Below are positions 19,301 to 20,000 of a DNA stretch of 20,000 nucleotides, piece after piece. The notes under the pieces were generated by a model, which saw only the letters and a program-made list of their open reading frames with translations, was not told the DNA's origin and searched no databases. This DNA is from Symbiodinium natans (lineage: Eukaryota; Sar; Dinophyceae; Suessiales; Symbiodiniaceae), in assembly GCA_905221605.1 (NCBI GenBank), contig CAJNDS010001136.1:1-20000 (forward strand), read 5' to 3'. The translations under genes were made by a program, and so were the position numbers. How positions within the stretch are numbered: the stretch's first letter is position 1; every line of letters starts with the position of its first letter.

Positions 19301-19974
19301 CTCTAAGCTCCTTGCCCGTCGAACAAATCCCTGAGACCCCGAACTAGCCCCGCGCCATCCCCCTGAACCCCAAACCTCTACCCTGAACCCGAACCCTTGG
19401 ACCCCAAACCACAAACCTTGAACCCCGAACCCTAGACCCTGAACCTTGAACCCTGAACCCTAAACCCTGAACCCTAAACCCAAAACCCGAGACTCTAAAC
19501 CCTCCGCGCCTGTGTCGCGGTCGGGCCGGCGGTTGGCGAGCCTCTCCAGGATCGGCCTCCCAGGGGTTGAGGGGTGTCGGGGTTGAGGATCTAGTTAGGA
19601 TGTTGGGGCTTAGGGTTTGGGGTTGGAAGTTTAGGGTTTTCGGGCCAGAGTTCGTAAGGTTAGCTCTAAACCCTGAACCCTGAAACCCCAAACCCTAAAA
19701 ACCCTAAACCCTAAGAACCCTTCGTGGGCTTAGGGCTTGGGGAAACCCCCAAACCCCAAGAACCCTAAGAGCCCTTCGCGGGCTTAGGGTGTAGGGTTTA
19801 ATGGCTTAGGAAACAGCAAAGCCCTGAAATCCTGGAAGCCCTAAACCCCTTAAACCCTAAACCCTCAACACTAAACCCTCAACCCTAAACCGGCACAAGC
19901 CTCTCCAGCATGACGAGGTAGGCCTTGCAGAGGTTGTGCTCGGTGACCACCGGGCCCAACTGCCCAGCGCAGTC
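16352..19974 (-). CDS. SF1 helicase (UPF1/SEN1-type), C-terminal half, 11 exons
   Basis: ATP-dependent RNA/DNA helicase of superfamily 1; the 5' half lies beyond the window. Minus-strand exons, all joining in frame: 19901-~19974 (motif III QLGPVV, ends MLER), 19510-19541, 18887-18959 (MLEKQYRMHDTICSF), 18491-18722 (FYDNRL...WPSKTDRVVWYD), 18222-18323 (DVAIVTPYKAQ), 18001-18067 (TVFSMQ), 17550-17600 (GSERHYILLSFVRS), 17230-17348 (ESHIGIAGK), 17039-17070 (LLNVALTRA), 16572-16626 (KSGLVIVANRTILSEGSE), 16352-16417 (DFYQLATDLETRGCFVPED, then TGA). Motifs III, QYRMH, TPYKAQ, V (QGSE) and VI (NVALTRAK) come in family order. Motif V has Phe where VDSMQG relatives have Asp. The segment between motifs V and VI is about 40 residues. 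Donors are GC (8) or GA (2); every internal acceptor is AG|G. No stop or frame break is seen in the joined exons, so it looks functional. Exact subfamily (UPF1, SEN1 or ZNFX1-like) is unresolved, and the start of the first listed exon is uncertain. Confidence 0.88.
16421..16555 (+). repeat. Telomeric repeats filling the last helicase intron
   Basis: TTTAGGG units with TTTTGGG and TTCAGGG variants occupy almost the whole 154-base intron (16418-16571). In transcript sense it is CCCTAAA/CCCAAAA, so no AG dinucleotide comes from the repeat. Confidence 0.92.
16643..16690 (-). repeat. CCCCAAA/CCCTAAA run near a helicase acceptor
   Basis: Four CCCCAAA units nearest the exon at 16626, then three CCCTAAA units. 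In transcript sense the units closest to the acceptor are TTTGGGG and lack AG. The rest of this intron (16691-17038) is mostly unique AT-richer DNA (16735-16900). Confidence 0.9.
17386..17490 (-). repeat. (CCCTAAA)n tract in a helicase intron
   Basis: CCCTAAA with CCCGAAA and CCTAGACC variants, spanning most of the intron between exons 17550-17600 and 17230-17348. In sense direction it is TTTAGGG, ending about 40 bases before the acceptor. Confidence 0.88.
17831..17950 (+). repeat. 9-bp minisatellite (TACATTCCC)n
   Basis: About thirteen 9-base units: TACATTCCC, TACGTTCCC, GACATTCCC, CACATTCCC, grading to TAAGTTCCC and TAAATTCCC at the right end. The last form equals CCCTAAATT, i.e. the telomere unit plus TT, so the array looks derived from telomere-type sequence. 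It sits at the donor side of a helicase intron. Confidence 0.88.
18201..18213 (-). repeat. C13/G13 homopolymer beside a GA splice donor
   Basis: Thirteen C on plus, i.e. G13 in the transcript, starting nine bases after the AAG|GAGCC donor of the exon at 18222. A similar C13 lies at 17782-17794 in the next intron. Such G runs can act as intronic splicing signals or fold into quadruplexes. Confidence 0.85.
18345..18410 (+). repeat. (TTTAGGG)n array at a helicase acceptor
   Basis: Nine units ending about 20 bases upstream (in gene sense) of exon 18222-18323. Transcript sense is CCCTAAA, free of AG. Confidence 0.92.
18970..19200. other. Unique AT-richer intron segment
   Basis: Part of the helicase intron 18960-19509. 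It contains no telomere units, unlike most introns here, and no exon-like frame with helicase homology. Telomere-like CCCTGAACCC units resume at about 19250-19505. Confidence 0.6.
19570..19890. repeat. Inverted telomere-like tracts in a helicase intron
   Basis: Degenerate TTGGGG/TTTAGGG units (19575-19640) face CCCTAAA/CCCTGAA units (19665-19715 and 19830-19890). The intron runs 19542-19900, so G-rich sense sequence lies at the donor and C-rich sense at the acceptor. Confidence 0.8.
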
Positions 19975-20000
19975 GGCTTGAGATTGCTTTGGGGGGTTCA

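Noticed and set aside
1-20000. Search for rRNA, tRNA and the dinoflagellate spliced-leader string (CCATTTTGGCTCAAG)
   Set aside because: None recognised on either strand by eye.

Overview
The window reads as nuclear DNA of a unicellular eukaryote, most likely a dinoflagellate or a close alveolate relative. The telomere-type repeat TTTAGGG/CCCTAAA fills the right 60% of the window. Two conserved genes there can be rebuilt only with GC- or GA-type 5' splice sites and 3' sites followed by G (AG|G), which is the known dinoflagellate splicing style. Both genes lie on the minus strand. The lineage call is inference; telomere type alone would also fit plants, oomycetes, brown algae or chromerids.

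Layout. 1-870: unassigned, no supported gene. 870-1261: alternating purine-rich and pyrimidine-rich DNA holding a diverged fragment of the next repeat. 1262-5451: two almost identical head-to-tail copies of a 2.1-kb non-coding unit, each with a (GA)n tract and a small perfect hairpin. 5452-6018: degenerate short repeats grading into telomere-like TTAGG variants. 6020-8235: a giant AT-rich palindrome made of about five ~235-bp units facing about five inverted units. 8236-12400: telomere-like arrays in both orientations separated by short non-repeat islands, two of which look like exons. 12420-14739: exons of a 14-3-3 protein gene. 15365-16351: intergenic or unassigned DNA with an open frame on the plus strand. 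16352-20000: the 3' half of an SF1 (UPF1/SEN1-type) RNA/DNA helicase gene.

The main discovery is the gene structure. Helicase exons of 32-232 bases and 14-3-3 exons of 21-58 bases are separated by introns packed with telomere-type repeats. Of 13 introns placed by protein homology and reading frame, 10 start with GC, 2 with GA and 1 with GT, and all 13 end in AG followed by G. Repeat orientation inside the introns is not random: the AG-free CCCTAAA strand usually faces the acceptor. Two introns are flanked by direct repeats of coding sequence (17 and 11 bases), as expected if telomeric DNA was inserted into exons and became introns. The two genes have unrelated functions (helicase and phosphoserine adaptor); they share strand and intron style, not a pathway.
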